From SLNP01 sp964446435 (GTDB lineage: Bacteria > Bacteroidota > Bacteroidia > Bacteroidales > VadinHA17), in the NCBI GenBank assembly GCA_964446435.1, contig CAYUOS010000089.1, positions 1 to 13,438 of the forward strand: a DNA stretch of 13,438 nucleotides, written 5' to 3'. How positions within the stretch are numbered: position 1 is the stretch's first letter; the number at the start of each line of letters is the position of its first letter. This document shows positions 7,544-13,438 of the stretch, piece after piece. Under the pieces are notes generated by a model. It saw only the letters and a list, made by a program, of their open reading frames with translations. It was not told the DNA's origin and did not search any database. The position numbers were made by a program, and so were the translations under genes.

Positions 7544-7708
7544 TCTGTTGAAACCTTAGCCCTGCCGGGGATTAATTGTGTAAAAGTATTGTGCACTGTT
7601 GAAAAGATCGGCCACTCCGATGGGCAGAACTCATAAATAATGTTTAAAGTTGCGGTAAATTAAAACCAAATAACTATTTTCGCTTTAGTTTATTTTAGAA
7701 GCCCTGTT
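7544..7708 (+). other. Intergenic gap before the PorP/SprF gene
   Basis: This 165-bp gap becomes AT-rich toward its right end. It holds a small inverted repeat ATCGG-ccact-CCGAT at 7607-7621 without a following T-run, so it is not a good terminator. A TTG at 7650-7652 and a TATTTTCG at 7675-7682 form a poor, over-spaced match to the -33/-7 promoter pattern. Whether the barrel gene is read from here or from the sigma operon is unresolved. Confidence 0.3.
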
Positions 7709-8695
7709 TTGCCACTGAGGATTAAACATATTCTGGTAGTACTTATCATACTAAGTATTAGAAGTAACGGACAGGACCCTACTTTCTCACAATTCTACGC
7801 AAATTCCCTCTATCTGGCTCCATCATTTGCCGGATCGACCGAAGATTACAGGTTCGGCATCAACTACAGGAATCAGTGGCCTGCCATACCGGGAGTGTTT
7901 CACACTTACAGCATCTCGTTTGACAGGTATATGCCAAACTTCAGTTCAGGAATCGGGGTTCTTGCAACATATGATGTGGCAGGCTCAGGAGACCTTAGTA
8001 CAACAAATGTGGGATTGCTCTACTCGTACGATTTCAGGATTACGAATGAGTGGCATGTGAGGCCCGGGGTACAATTCAAGTTCCAGTACCTTGGCCTGAA
8101 TATCTACAAACTGATTTTCAACTCATCACTATCTCCAGGAGGAGTTACTCCACCAATAATACCTCCTCCTTTTGAAAGTGTTGCAGACTTCGATTTCACT
8201 ACCTCAGTAATTGCCTATGACGACAGAACATGGGCAGGCATAACCTTCGACCACCTTCTGAGGCCAAAGCAATCTTTCTACGGCGATGAGTCGTTCGTAC
8301 CGGTCAAGGTAAACATCTTTGGCGGTACCCAGCTGATTGCCAGGGGAAGGCTAAGGAGGAAGTATGACGAGGTGCTGACGATTGCAGCAAACTTCCAGAT
8401 GCAGAACAAGTTCTACCAGTCAGACATAGGCCTTTACTATTACCGGAACCCACTGATGTTCGGTATGTGGTACAGGGGCATACCTTTTGTTACCTCGCAG
8501 GCTGGCGATGCAGTTATCGGATTGATCGGCTACAAGACAAATGACCTGCAGATAGGTTACAGCTATGACTTTACCATCTCAAATCTGATCGCATCAACAG
8601 CCGGAGCTCATGAAATATCGATTATCTACAGGTTCTCCACCATGTCTCCCGGTCAGCGTGGAAGATTCCGTGCAATACCCTGTCCCGATTTCTAA
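7709..8695 (+). CDS. PorP/SprF family type IX secretion-associated outer-membrane protein
   Basis: A 328-aa outer-membrane beta-barrel of the PorP/SprF family. After a hydrophobic signal peptide (about residues 1-21, likely cut just before GlnAspPro) comes the family hallmark DPTFSQFYANSLYLAPSFAG (23-42), then alternating aromatic strands such as FGINYRNQWPAIPG and a C-terminal strand ending IYRFS. Size is normal for the family. Family members are tied to the type IX secretion system; SprF-type members help secrete proteins with type B (CHU_C-like) C-terminal domains. The preceding gene encodes exactly such a domain, so a barrel/CHU_C pair is likely. The start is a TTG at 7709: the nearest upstream in-frame stop is at 7661 and no ATG or GTG lies between. 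No clear ribosome site is visible, which is usual for this phylum. Confidence 0.92.
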   Translation: MPLRIKHILVVLIILSIRSNGQDPTFSQFYANSLYLAPSFAGSTEDYRFGINYRNQWPAIPGVFHTYSISFDRYMPNFSSGIGVLATYDVAGSGDLSTTNVGLLYSYDFRITNEWHVRPGVQFKFQYLGLNIYKLIFNSSLSPGGVTPPIIPPPFESVADFDFTTSVIAYDDRTWAGITFDHLLRPKQSFYGDESFVPVKVNIFGGTQLIARGRLRRKYDEVLTIAANFQMQNKFYQSDIGLYYYRNPLMFGMWYRGIPFVTSQAGDAVIGLIGYKTNDLQIGYSYDFTISNLIASTAGAHEISIIYRFSTMSPGQRGRFRAIPCPDF

Positions 8696-8740
8696 CAGCC
8701 ACACTTTCTTTTGTCACCGCTTCTTTTATGTTAATTTGTT

Positions 8741-8748
8741 TATATTTG
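8741..8748 (+). promoter_or_regulatory. Candidate Bacteroidetes -7 element for ompH-like gene
   Basis: TATATTTG is an exact match to TAnnTTTG and lies 34 bp before the ATG at 8783, inside the 87-bp gap after the PorP/SprF gene. The same TATATTTGCG string precedes proline dehydrogenase on the other strand. The nearest T-rich TTTTG upstream (about 8709-8713) is too far for a standard -33 element, so only the -7 part is supported. Confidence 0.4.
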
Positions 8749-8782
8749 CGGCAAAATAATGTTAAACCATATTTAATTACCA

Positions 8783-9406
8783 ATGAAGAAACTACCTCTT
8801 ATTCTGAATGCTGTTCTGCTGGCAGGGTTGGCAGTACTTTATATTCTATATTTCACCGGTGGCGGCAAGTCTGACAAATCAATAGCAAATGAGGAGATAA
8901 ACCTTCCGGTTGAGATAACATCTCATGGGATAGCATTTGTGAACATCGATTCAGTCATTCTCAACTTCGAAATGTATTTCGATAAAAGGAACCAACTGGT
9001 GGACAGGCAGCAAAGATCAGAAAGTGAGCTTAATACCAGAGGTCAGGCTTATGAGCGCGGTGCACGTGACTTTCAGGAGAAGGTTTCCAAGGGACTTGTA
9101 ACAAGGGCAACTGCGGCTGAAATGGAACAGTCACTTATGCAGCAGCAGCAGGCACTGGTTGACCTTCGCGACAGGCTCAGCTATGAATTGATGGAGGAGG
9201 AGCAGGTGATGAACAGGCAGATACTCGATTATATTACCACGTACCTTGATAGCCTGAAGGAGGAATACAACTTTCAGTATATTCTTGGTAAGAGTTTCGG
9301 AGGTCCGATACTATACAGCGACAAGGCTCTTGACATTACCAAACTTGTGCTTGACGGTATCAACAGGAAATACCTCGCAGAGAAGGGAACACCCACAAAG
9401 AGATAA
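8783..9406 (+). CDS. OmpH/Skp-like periplasmic coiled-coil protein
   Basis: A 207-aa protein resembling the OmpH/Skp chaperone family, which holds unfolded outer-membrane proteins in the periplasm. Residues 1-25 are a basic start plus hydrophobic stretch (LILNAVLLAGLAVLYILYF) without a clear signal-peptidase site or lipobox Cys, so it may be an anchored rather than a soluble form. The OmpH-like core begins at about residue 50 (GIAFVNIDSVILNFEMYF), continues as a long Gln/Glu/Arg-rich coiled coil (about 65-160), and closes with the short strand region FQYILGKSFGGPILYSDKALDIT before a final helix. A candidate promoter lies at 8741-8748. The stop codon shares its last A with the ATG of the glycosyltransferase gene (TAATG), so the two are translated together. 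Confidence 0.85.
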   Translation: MKKLPLILNAVLLAGLAVLYILYFTGGGKSDKSIANEEINLPVEITSHGIAFVNIDSVILNFEMYFDKRNQLVDRQQRSESELNTRGQAYERGARDFQEKVSKGLVTRATAAEMEQSLMQQQQALVDLRDRLSYELMEEEQVMNRQILDYITTYLDSLKEEYNFQYILGKSFGGPILYSDKALDITKLVLDGINRKYLAEKGTPTKR

Positions 9407-10671
9407 TGGGTTTTGCTGATGCATACCTTGATAAAGGAGCATTATTCCCTTTAAGAATTCAAACAATTCCTGCCCGCGACACCGGCATTATAATCGTTAT
9501 TCCGGCTTATGATGAGCCTCTGATAGGATTATGTCTTGACTCTCTTGCCTCATGCCATCCCCCCGGGATTGCGGTTGAAGTAATTGTCGTGGTCAATTCC
9601 CCACAAGCATCTGGTCAACCTGGCCTTCGGGCAAATGCGGCTACTCTTGAGGCTATCGGAGATTGGAAGGGAACAGAACCGGCAGGCAGGTTTAAGCTGC
9701 ACGTAATTGATGCCGGACAGCCCTCAATCAAGGGTTGGGGTGTTGGTGCTGCAAGAAAAACCGGTATGGATGAGGCTGTAAGGAGGTTTAATCTGCTTAA
9801 GAAGCCTAATGGAGTTATAGTTTCACTTGACGCAGATTGTACAGTTTCAGGAAACTATCTGCAAGTACTATGGAGTGAGTTCGGACTGAACGAAAGGGCA
9901 GGAGGGTGTTCTGTCAATTTTGAGCACAGGGACCGCGAAGATGGTCTTGATGACAGGGTTGCCCATGCGATAAGACAATACGAGTTGCACCTGAGGTACT
10001 GGGTGGCGGGATTAAGGTATGCGGGGTTTCCGTACCCTTATCACACAATAGGGTCGGCTATTGCTGTGAAGGCATTAAGTTATGTCAGGGCAGGGGGCAT
10101 GAGCCGTCGTCAGGGAGGTGAGGATTTCTACTTCGTGCAGAAACTGGTTGGCACTGACGATTTCATCGAGATTAAGGATGCCAGGGTTTTCCCCTCTGCA
10201 AGACTCTCCAACAGGGTACCTTTCGGTACCGGTCCTGCCCTTTCAACCCTTTTGGAAAAGCCCGAAGCAGAATTTCTTTCCTATAACCCTGAGGCATTTT
10301 CTGAGCTTGCAAGCCTGTTTGCCCTGGTAAAGAAGAGGAGCCAGGAGGTTCCATGCATCGGTGTCTCTTACCATGAGATACCCGAGGCGGTACATCTTAT
10401 TGTAAGTGAACAGGAATGGATACACAAGATGGATGAGTTGCTGGCAAACACCTCAAACGGGGCTATGTTCATGAAGAGGTTTTATTCCTGGTTCAACTCA
10501 TTCATGGTGGTAAAATATCTTAACAAGGTACATTCCGTGAGATTAGACAGGATGCCGGTGGTTACTGCAGCTGCCCGGTTGACTGAGATGTTTCCCCTGT
10601 ACGGAGGAGTTGTGCATGACGATAGCCTCGAGGAGTTACTGAGTCATTTCCGGATGGTTGACTCTCTCTGA
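9406..10671 (+). CDS. Glycosyltransferase family 2 protein
   Basis: A 421-aa GT-A-fold glycosyltransferase. The N-terminal Rossmann-like strand GIIIVIPAYDEP (27-38) binds the sugar nucleotide. The metal-binding DXD motif is LDADC (141-145), and a GGEDF motif at 237-241 matches the acceptor/base region of GT2 enzymes. No membrane helix or signal peptide is seen, so it acts in the cytoplasm or at the inner face of the membrane. Donor and acceptor cannot be told from sequence. Residues about 260-421 are not recognised and may bind the acceptor. It is translationally coupled to the OmpH-like gene by a one-base stop/start overlap. Its last 28 bp overlap the end of the DivIC/FtsB-like gene on the opposite strand. 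A link to surface polysaccharide or glycoprotein building is plausible but only inferred. Confidence 0.87.
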   Translation: MGFADAYLDKGALFPLRIQTIPARDTGIIIVIPAYDEPLIGLCLDSLASCHPPGIAVEVIVVVNSPQASGQPGLRANAATLEAIGDWKGTEPAGRFKLHVIDAGQPSIKGWGVGAARKTGMDEAVRRFNLLKKPNGVIVSLDADCTVSGNYLQVLWSEFGLNERAGGCSVNFEHRDREDGLDDRVAHAIRQYELHLRYWVAGLRYAGFPYPYHTIGSAIAVKALSYVRAGGMSRRQGGEDFYFVQKLVGTDDFIEIKDARVFPSARLSNRVPFGTGPALSTLLEKPEAEFLSYNPEAFSELASLFALVKKRSQEVPCIGVSYHEIPEAVHLIVSEQEWIHKMDELLANTSNGAMFMKRFYSWFNSFMVVKYLNKVHSVRLDRMPVVTAAARLTEMFPLYGGVVHDDSLEELLSHFRMVDSL

Positions 10672-10994
10672 ATCCTTCTCTCTTCTTCAGGAGATACAAT
10701 TATATAGATATCCTCATCAGGTTTCTTCATGCGATACTGCTCGCGTGCAAACTTCTCAAGACTCTGGTTGTCTGATCTCAGCTCTTCAAGCTTTCCCCTC
10801 TCATCGTTGATCCTTTTCGAGAAATATTCCTTATCACGCTGAAGAGACCTGTATTTTCTCAAATCCCGCCAGCGCTCAAGAAGATTGTTTGCATCAAAAA
10901 CCAGCAGCCACACCACAAAAACTATAAGGGTTATGACAAACTTATTACGCAGCCAGGCCGGTATTTTGTCGGTATTTATGAACTTCACAGGCAT
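10644..10994 (-). CDS. DivIC/FtsB-like septum formation initiator
   Basis: A small (about 116 aa) bitopic membrane protein of the FtsB/DivIC family, which forms part of the FtsL-FtsB-FtsQ scaffold that activates septal cell-wall synthesis. From the chosen ATG at 10994 (MPVKFINTDK) the layout is a short cytoplasmic end, one membrane helix at about 18-34 (FVITLIVFVVWLLVF), a coiled coil at about 40-82, and the conserved end of the family (EKFAREQYRMKKPDEDIYII, about 80-99). An ATG at 11054 would add 20 residues that do not look conserved. It follows P5C dehydrogenase by 74 bp on the same strand. Its 3' end overlaps the convergent glycosyltransferase gene by 28 bp, so no dedicated terminator separates them. 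Confidence 0.88.
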   Translation of the reverse strand: MPVKFINTDKIPAWLRNKFVITLIVFVVWLLVFDANNLLERWRDLRKYRSLQRDKEYFSKRINDERGKLEELRSDNQSLEKFAREQYRMKKPDEDIYIIVSPEEERRIQRESTIRK

Positions 10995-11068
10995 ACCGCA
11001 CAAACCTAATTCATTTTGGTAAAAAACTGAAAGCCCGGTCTGAAAAGATATCAACCAGGGCCTATAAG

Positions 11069-12700
11069 TTATTCATTATGTCCCAGGAAAGGGTAAACCC
11101 AATTCTCAGGCGGCAGGAAACACTCCTTTATGGTTCTGGGGCTCACCCACCTCAACAGGTTCAACACCGAGCCTGCCTTATCGTTGGTTCCGGATGCCCT
11201 TGAGCCCCCGAATGGCTGATGACCCACAACAGCACCTGTCGGTTTGTCGTTGATATAGAAGTTGCCTGCAGAATATCGAAGTGCATCGGTACTTCTTCTG
11301 ATTACCTCCCTGTCAGTTGCAAATACAGCTCCGGTGAGGCCATATACCGATGTTTTGTCAATAAGTTTCAGAATATCCTCATACTCTTCGTCCTTGTATA
11401 CATAGACTGTAAGTACCGGGCCGAAGAGCTCCTCCTGCATGGTGATGTAGCACGGGTCCTTGCTCAACAGTATAGTCGGTTCAATGAACCAGCCCTTCGA
11501 TTTGTTGTACCCTCCACCCGCAATCACCTCAACCTGAGGATCCGACTTGGCCGCTTCAATATGAGTTGTGAGCTTATTGAATGATTTCTCGTCAATTACC
11601 GCGGTAATGAAGTTCGAAAGATCTTCCGGCCCTCCAATTTTGAAACTGCCAACCTGTTCGAGAACGGCTTCCCGTATCTCAGGCCACAGACTTTCAGGCA
11701 GATAGGCCCGCGAGGCTGCCGAACACTTCTGTCCCTGGTATTCAAAGGCGCCTCTTGACATAGCTGTTGCAACCTGTCTGGCATTGGCAGAGCTGTGGGC
11801 AAGTATGAAATCCTTTCCACCCGTTTCACCGACAATCCTTGGATAACTCTTGTAGGTGCCTATATTGCTTCCTATGGTTTTCCATATCGAATTGAAAACT
11901 CCAGTAGACCCTGTGAAGTGGACACCGGCGAGATGCCTGTTGGCCAGTACCACATTAGCTGCCTCAGGTCCCGGTACAAACACCAGGTTTATGACACCAT
12001 CGGGCAACCCCGCATCGCGAAATATCTTCATAATGATATCGGCAGAATATATCTGGGTGTTTGAGGGTTTCCAGACAATCACATTCCCCATCAGGGCAGG
12101 AGCTGCAGCAAGATTGGCAGCTATTGAAGTGAAGTTGAACGGACTGAGTGCGTATACGAATCCCTCAAGAGGCCTCTGTTCGAGTCGATTCCATGTATCC
12201 GGATAGTTTTCAGGCTGCATCTGGTAGATCTCATTCATGTATTGAACATTATACCTGAGAAAGTCAGCGAATTCACATGAAGCATCTATTTCAGCCTGAT
12301 GAACAGTCTTCGACTGCCCAAGCATGGTTGCAGCGTTAATTATATGACGGTACGGCCCCGACACGAGGCTTGCCGCCCTCAGGAATATTGCCGCCCTCTG
12401 TTTCCATGGCATCGAAGACCACTGCTTCCTTACACCAAGGGCTGCGTCTATTGCCATCTCAACATGACTCTTGTCGCCTGAGTGGTAGTGGCCAAGAAGA
12501 TGGCCTGTATCGTGGGGAGGATTGATTGGCGTGAGGTTCCCGGTGCGGATCTCCCTGCCATTGATTATCATTGGAATGTCAGCAACCGCTGAACGCATTT
12601 CAGATATTGTCCGCAGGAGTTCTTTCCTTTCAGGGGTGCCGGGAGCATAAGATAGTACAGGTTCATTGTATGCTGCCGGAACTTCCAGTTGTTTTCTCAT
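11069..12700 (-). CDS. pruA: 1-pyrroline-5-carboxylate (L-glutamate gamma-semialdehyde) dehydrogenase
   Basis: An NAD-dependent aldehyde dehydrogenase that oxidises glutamate semialdehyde (the open form of P5C) to glutamate, the second step of proline catabolism. The 543-aa length and the long N-terminal region match the stand-alone P5CDH family shared with eukaryotes rather than the C-terminal half of PutA. Catalytic Cys326 lies in GQKCSAASR and the general-base Glu292 in GETGGKDF; the NAD-binding FTGSTGVF (262-269), the PFNFTS (187-192) and the C-terminal QPFGGSRASGTNDKAG (495-510) motifs are intact. The ATG at 12700 has no Shine-Dalgarno. It lies 61 bp downstream of thiS and 74 bp upstream of the DivIC-like gene, an order that looks like packing rather than shared function. 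Its pathway partner PRODH is at 1249-2160 on the same strand. Confidence 0.96.
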   Translation of the reverse strand: MRKQLEVPAAYNEPVLSYAPGTPERKELLRTISEMRSAVADIPMIINGREIRTGNLTPINPPHDTGHLLGHYHSGDKSHVEMAIDAALGVRKQWSSMPWKQRAAIFLRAASLVSGPYRHIINAATMLGQSKTVHQAEIDASCEFADFLRYNVQYMNEIYQMQPENYPDTWNRLEQRPLEGFVYALSPFNFTSIAANLAAAPALMGNVIVWKPSNTQIYSADIIMKIFRDAGLPDGVINLVFVPGPEAANVVLANRHLAGVHFTGSTGVFNSIWKTIGSNIGTYKSYPRIVGETGGKDFILAHSSANARQVATAMSRGAFEYQGQKCSAASRAYLPESLWPEIREAVLEQVGSFKIGGPEDLSNFITAVIDEKSFNKLTTHIEAAKSDPQVEVIAGGGYNKSKGWFIEPTILLSKDPCYITMQEELFGPVLTVYVYKDEEYEDILKLIDKTSVYGLTGAVFATDREVIRRSTDALRYSAGNFYINDKPTGAVVGHQPFGGSRASGTNDKAGSVLNLLRWVSPRTIKECFLPPENWVYPFLGHNE

Positions 12701-12761
12701 AATTTTTTCTGTTTGTTGTAATGCTTTATGAGTATAACAATCTGGTGAGGTTTCTGTTTAA

Positions 12762-12965
12762 TCAGCCTCCGCTCATAAGATAAATAACCTGAACGTTGTC
12801 ACCGTCAGAGATCCATGAAGTGTCATAACTGTCTCTTTCAACAAGGTTGCCATTTATTTTAACTATCCTCATTCTGAAGGTCATGTTCTTTTCTGCCAGA
12901 AGATCAGAAACCGTCATCTTTTCATGGTTAAAAACCTCTTCCCTGTTGTTAAGCAGAATCTTCAT
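12762..12965 (-). CDS. thiS: ThiS sulfur carrier protein
   Basis: A 67-aa ubiquitin-fold sulfur carrier for thiamine thiazole synthesis. It ends in the diagnostic Gly-Gly (VQVIYLMSGG), whose terminal carboxyl is adenylated by ThiF and converted to a thiocarboxylate. The internal LAEKNM and IVKINGNLVER strands fit the ThiS fold. It begins 11 bp after the stop of thiF, so carrier and activating enzyme form one unit. The rest of the thiamine genes (thiG, thiH, thiC, thiE) are not in the window; they may lie beyond the right edge. Confidence 0.92.
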   Translation of the reverse strand: MKILLNNREEVFNHEKMTVSDLLAEKNMTFRMRIVKINGNLVERDSYDTSWISDGDNVQVIYLMSGG

Positions 12966-12976
12966 ATAATGGAATT

Positions 12977-13438
12977 TTATTTGTTCAACAATATTTCGAG
13001 TACTATGTTCGCCTGCATGCTGGCTACAATGCCAACCCTTGGAGCAAGTGGAGGCAGGTCATCGGAAACCTCAGTGGATTCATCACCGGCAATATATAGC
13101 ATCTCATCTATTTTACGGTACCTGATGTCATTACAACGGCCCCATCCTGCAAGGCCTGACCCGATTATCAGGGGAGTGTAGGGCATTGAGCGGCTTATGC
13201 TTTCAACTATCATCTGCTTCATGTCATTCCGGTCGAAGGCTTCCACTATCAGATCACACCCGGCAAAAATAACTGGAGTGTTTTTGCTGTCAAGAACAAC
13301 ATCGTGTATTTCGATTTTTATGGTAGGATCGATCATGTTGAGGTTTTCCTTTAGAGCCACAACCTTTTTAGAACCCACCTGGTTACGGAAGAAGAATTGC
13401 CTGTTGAGATTGGCCTCGCTGACAGTGTCAAAATCTGC
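12977..13438 (-). CDS. thiF: ThiF family 2 adenylyltransferase (5' end cut by window)
   Basis: C-terminal part (about 153 residues seen) of the E1-like enzyme that adenylates the ThiS C-terminus. The reading frame stays open to the last base of the window. The ThiF/MoeB motif DFDTVSEANLNRQ lies upstream of the first internal start codon (a GTG at 13378), so that GTG is not the real start. Further motifs are VGSKKVVALKENL, LIVEAFDRNDMK, GSGLAGWGRCNDI and LAPRVGIVASMQAN, which match the shorter ThiF 'family 2' type. No C-terminal CxxC zinc pair is seen, also as expected for that type. The N-terminal GxGGxGS nucleotide-binding loop lies outside the window. It is followed 11 bp later by thiS. Confidence 0.9.
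   Translation of the reverse strand, partial: ADFDTVSEANLNRQFFFRNQVGSKKVVALKENLNMIDPTIKIEIHDVVLDSKNTPVIFAGCDLIVEAFDRNDMKQMIVESISRSMPYTPLIIGSGLAGWGRCNDIRYRKIDEMLYIAGDESTEVSDDLPPLAPRVGIVASMQANIVLEILLNK

Noticed and set aside
7607..7621. ATCGG-ccact-CCGAT hairpin as a terminator after the anti-sigma-like gene
   Set aside because: The stem is only five pairs and no T-run follows, so intrinsic termination is not supported.
11001..11008. Minus-strand TAGGTTTG as a -7 promoter element for the DivIC-like gene
   Set aside because: It matches TAnnTTTG but would start transcription almost at the ATG, and no -33 element lies at the right distance. Read-through from P5C dehydrogenase is simpler.
12977..13378. 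A complete 133-aa protein starting at the GTG at 13378
   Set aside because: The frame stays open to the window edge and encodes the conserved ThiF motif DFDTVSEANLNRQ upstream of that codon, so the gene is a truncated ThiF.
1..13438. Mobile elements, CRISPR arrays, tRNA or rRNA genes
   Set aside because: I found no transposase, integrase, direct-repeat array or structured RNA gene on either strand; the gaps between genes are too short for most of these.

Overview
The window looks like a chromosomal segment from a member of the Bacteroidota, most likely Bacteroidales. The evidence is a PorP/SprF-family outer-membrane protein, a CHU_C-like gliding/type IX secretion C-terminal domain, a Bacteroidetes-style anti-sigma N-terminus, few Shine-Dalgarno sites, and several matches to the Bacteroidetes -7 promoter element TAnnTTTG. 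I see no RNA genes, insertion sequences, CRISPR arrays or phage genes. Coding density is high and no gap exceeds about 170 bp.

Layout from left to right. (1) 66-1236, plus strand: an iron-type superoxide dismutase and a small nitroreductase, 16 bp apart, probably one redox or oxidative-stress unit. (2) 1249-5441, minus strand: a very large multi-cofactor oxidoreductase (1074 aa) followed by proline dehydrogenase. The large protein joins in one chain the three parts that are normally separate subunits in HcnABC-type amine/imino-acid dehydrogenases, with an extra 8-Cys ferredoxin segment between the second and third parts. (3) 5608-8695, plus strand: an ECF sigma factor, a membrane protein with an anti-sigma-like cytoplasmic end and a PKD/CHU_C-like periplasmic part, and a PorP/SprF barrel. 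This reads as a trans-envelope signalling module linked to type IX secretion or the cell surface. (4) 8783-10671, plus strand: an OmpH/Skp-like periplasmic coiled-coil protein and a family 2 glycosyltransferase whose start shares one base with the preceding stop. (5) 10644-13438, minus strand: thiF (cut by the window edge), thiS, 1-pyrroline-5-carboxylate dehydrogenase and a DivIC/FtsB-like division protein. The last of these overlaps the end of the glycosyltransferase gene tail to tail.

How they work together. Proline dehydrogenase (1249-2160) and P5C dehydrogenase (11069-12700) together oxidise L-proline to glutamate. The 1074-aa flavo-iron-sulfur protein, 56 bp upstream of proline dehydrogenase, probably oxidises a related imino acid or N-methyl amino acid, or is a second proline-oxidising enzyme; its substrate cannot be read from sequence. 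The two most interesting items are this fused dehydrogenase and the sigma/anti-sigma-PKD-CHU_C/PorP module, which could carry a signal from the outer membrane to transcription.
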